This document shows, piece by piece, positions 62,473-64,000 of a DNA stretch of 64,000 nucleotides. A program made the translations under genes and the position numbers. This DNA comes from Bradyrhizobium sp. AZCC 1693. GTDB taxonomy: Bacteria; Pseudomonadota; Alphaproteobacteria; Rhizobiales; Xanthobacteraceae. The notes under the pieces are model-generated. The model was not told the DNA's origin. It saw nothing but the letters and a program-made list of their open reading frames with translations, and did not search any database. The DNA lies in NCBI RefSeq assembly GCF_036924745.1, contig NZ_JAZHSD010000001.1:930001-994000 (forward strand). The letters are read 5' to 3'. The first letter of the stretch is position 1; each line of letters starts with the position of its first letter.

Positions 62473-64000
62473 ATGCACCAGAAATCGACACTGCCGACAG
62501 CGGAAGTTACCGTTTTGCCGGTTCGCGCGCGTATGGCCGATCAGGGCGATGAACGGCAGCCGGTCGCGCCGATCGAACCGCAGGTTTCACCGCCGACGGA
62601 AGGCGCGGCCGACGTCGAGACATATCAGGCCGACCGCGCCCTGCATGCCATGCTCGCTCGCCTGAGCGGCGGCATTTCGCCGGCCGCGTTGTTGCTGGCT
62701 TATACTGACTGGCTAATGCATCTGGCCTCGTCGCCGCAGCGGCGGATCGAGATCGCGCAGGAAGCCCTGGTCGACACCGAGCGCTTCTTCGAAGCCGCGC
62801 AGCGTTTCTTCTCGCCTGGGCAGGGACCGTGGTCGCTGATCGAGCCGCAGCCGCACGACAAACGCTTCGGGCGGCCGGAATGGGAGCACCCGCCGTTCAA
62901 TCTGATGGCGCAGGCCTTTCTGCTCGGCGAACAATGGTGGCACAACGCGACCACGGGCCTGCGCGGCGTCGCGAAGCAGAACGAGGCGATCGTCGAATTC
63001 TCGGTCCGGCAGATGCTGGACGTGATGTCGCCTTCCAATTTTGCCGCGACCAATCCGGAAGTGCTGCGGCGAACATTCGAGAGCGGCGGCAACAATTTCG
63101 TGCGCGGCTGGCGAAACTTCTGCAGCGACTGGACACGCCTGATGTCGGCGGGCCTTGACGTGAGCCTTGGCCCCGTCGCGACCGGCGATTTCGTTGTCGG
63201 CGAGATGGTCGCCACGGCGCGCGGCAGGGTCGTATTCCGCAACGAACTTATCGAACTGATCCAGTACTATCCGACCACCGAAAAGGTGCATCCGGAGCCT
63301 GTTCTGATCGTGCCGGCCTGGATCATGAAGTACTACATTCTCGATCTGTCGCCGCAGAACTCGCTGGTGAAATATCTTGCGGGCGAAGGGTTCACCGTAT
63401 TCATGATCTCGTGGCGCAACCCTGATGCTGCCGACCGCGAAATCGCGTTTGACGATTATCGAAAGCTCGGCGTTGAAGCCGCGCTCGATACGGTCGGCGA
63501 CATCGTACCGGGCCGTCAGGTGCATGCGTTGGGTTATTGCCTTGGCGGCACGCTGCTATCGATCGCTGCCGCCACCATGGCGCGCGACGGCGACGATCGG
63601 CTGAAGTCGGTCAGCCTGCTTACCGCGCAAACCGATTTCACCGAGGCCGGCGAGCTGACCCTGTTTATCAACGAAAGCCAGGTCGCATTCCTCGAAGACA
63701 TGATGTGGGAACGCGGCGTGCTCGATACCACGCAGATGGTGGGCGCGTTCCAGCTGCTGCGCTCCAACGATCTGATCTGGTCGCGGCTTACCCGCGACTA
63801 TTTAATGGGGGAGCGGGCGGTGCCGAGCGATCTGATGGCCTGGAATGCCGATGCGACCCGCCTGCCATACCGGATGCATTCGGAGTATTTGCGCAAGCTG
63901 TTCCTCAACAACGATCTTGCCGGCGGGCGATATCTCGTCGAAGGCAAGCCGATCTCGCTGTCGGATATTCATACGCCGATGTTCGTGGTTGGCACCCTTC
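62473..64000 (+). CDS. phaC: poly(3-hydroxyalkanoate) synthase, class I (partial, runs off the window)
   Basis: The first 509 codons are visible, with no stop before the edge. PhaC polymerises (R)-3-hydroxyacyl-CoA into storage polyester. The lipase-like box GxCxG appears as HALGYCLGGTLL with the catalytic cysteine C356. Other family segments are FVRGWRNFCSDW, LIVPAWIMKYYILDLSPQNSLVKYL, FMISWRNPD and TDFTEAGELTLF. The catalytic aspartate and histidine lie beyond or near the edge. Length and PQNS pattern fit the class I enzymes. It is paired with a phasin gene behind a FixK-type box. Confidence 0.95.
   Translation, partial: MHQKSTLPTAEVTVLPVRARMADQGDERQPVAPIEPQVSPPTEGAADVETYQADRALHAMLARLSGGISPAALLLAYTDWLMHLASSPQRRIEIAQEALVDTERFFEAAQRFFSPGQGPWSLIEPQPHDKRFGRPEWEHPPFNLMAQAFLLGEQWWHNATTGLRGVAKQNEAIVEFSVRQMLDVMSPSNFAATNPEVLRRTFESGGNNFVRGWRNFCSDWTRLMSAGLDVSLGPVATGDFVVGEMVATARGRVVFRNELIELIQYYPTTEKVHPEPVLIVPAWIMKYYILDLSPQNSLVKYLAGEGFTVFMISWRNPDAADREIAFDDYRKLGVEAALDTVGDIVPGRQVHALGYCLGGTLLSIAAATMARDGDDRLKSVSLLTAQTDFTEAGELTLFINESQVAFLEDMMWERGVLDTTQMVGAFQLLRSNDLIWSRLTRDYLMGERAVPSDLMAWNADATRLPYRMHSEYLRKLFLNNDLAGGRYLVEGKPISLSDIHTPMFVVGTL

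Overview
The window is chromosomal DNA of a high-GC alphaproteobacterium, most likely Bradyrhizobium or a close Bradyrhizobiaceae relative. The main evidence is a fixL-fixJ-receiver-fixK2 cluster in the Bradyrhizobium order, with FixL heme ligand H200 and phospho-acceptor H291 falling on the published B. japonicum numbers once the start is corrected. A phosphatidylcholine synthase, an IalB-family protein and the palindromic intergenic repeats translated in Bradyrhizobium as '..GLDPAIH..KMDARVKPAHD..' agree with this. No rRNA, tRNA or CRISPR array was seen.

Layout. 1-8150: end of glmS, a DUF502 membrane protein, a DapA-family lyase, then recG, sdhE and mfd. 8180-12920 (minus): a REC-REC-GGDEF protein with a dead cyclase site but an intact c-di-GMP I-site, an adenylate-forming-enzyme homologue without its P-loop, and a YejA-type peptide-binding protein. 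13150-20770: ialB, hspQ, an AEC transporter, a Ubi hydroxylase, pcs-terC, qor and an ArgD-like aminotransferase, the last preceded by an apparently leaderless Arg-rich leader peptide and a strong hairpin. 21100-22045: an unknown gene broken by a one-base frameshift. 22075-29011: rimO, then nasT-nasS, a sigma54-type promoter, a structured leader, and a siroheme nitrite/sulfite reductase with a flavodoxin-less CysJ-like reductase. 29347-35660: the pxpBCA 5-oxoprolinase operon, RraA-like and cupin proteins, two secreted proteins and a PheC-like periplasmic protein. 35756-37824: a DUF1993 gene split by an IS1202/ISNCY-type element with a perfect 17-bp target duplication. 38393-45369: a six-gene minus-strand operon (binding protein, two permeases, ATPase, 2-hydroxyacid dehydrogenase, amidase). 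45839-50760: mixed single genes.

51275-64000 is the most coherent part: an oxygen-response island. FixL senses O2 through heme and signals to FixJ, which in Bradyrhizobium activates fixK2. Four FixK-type boxes (TTGA-N6-TCAA or a near match) lie 70-95 bp upstream of the neighbouring genes: usp-CBS; CBS-BON and the divergent adh-kinase-CHAD operon; a second usp; and phasin-phaC. The cluster therefore appears to carry both its regulator and a local regulon for stress proteins, alcohol metabolism, a polyphosphate-type (CHAD) module and polyhydroxyalkanoate storage. phaC runs off the right edge.
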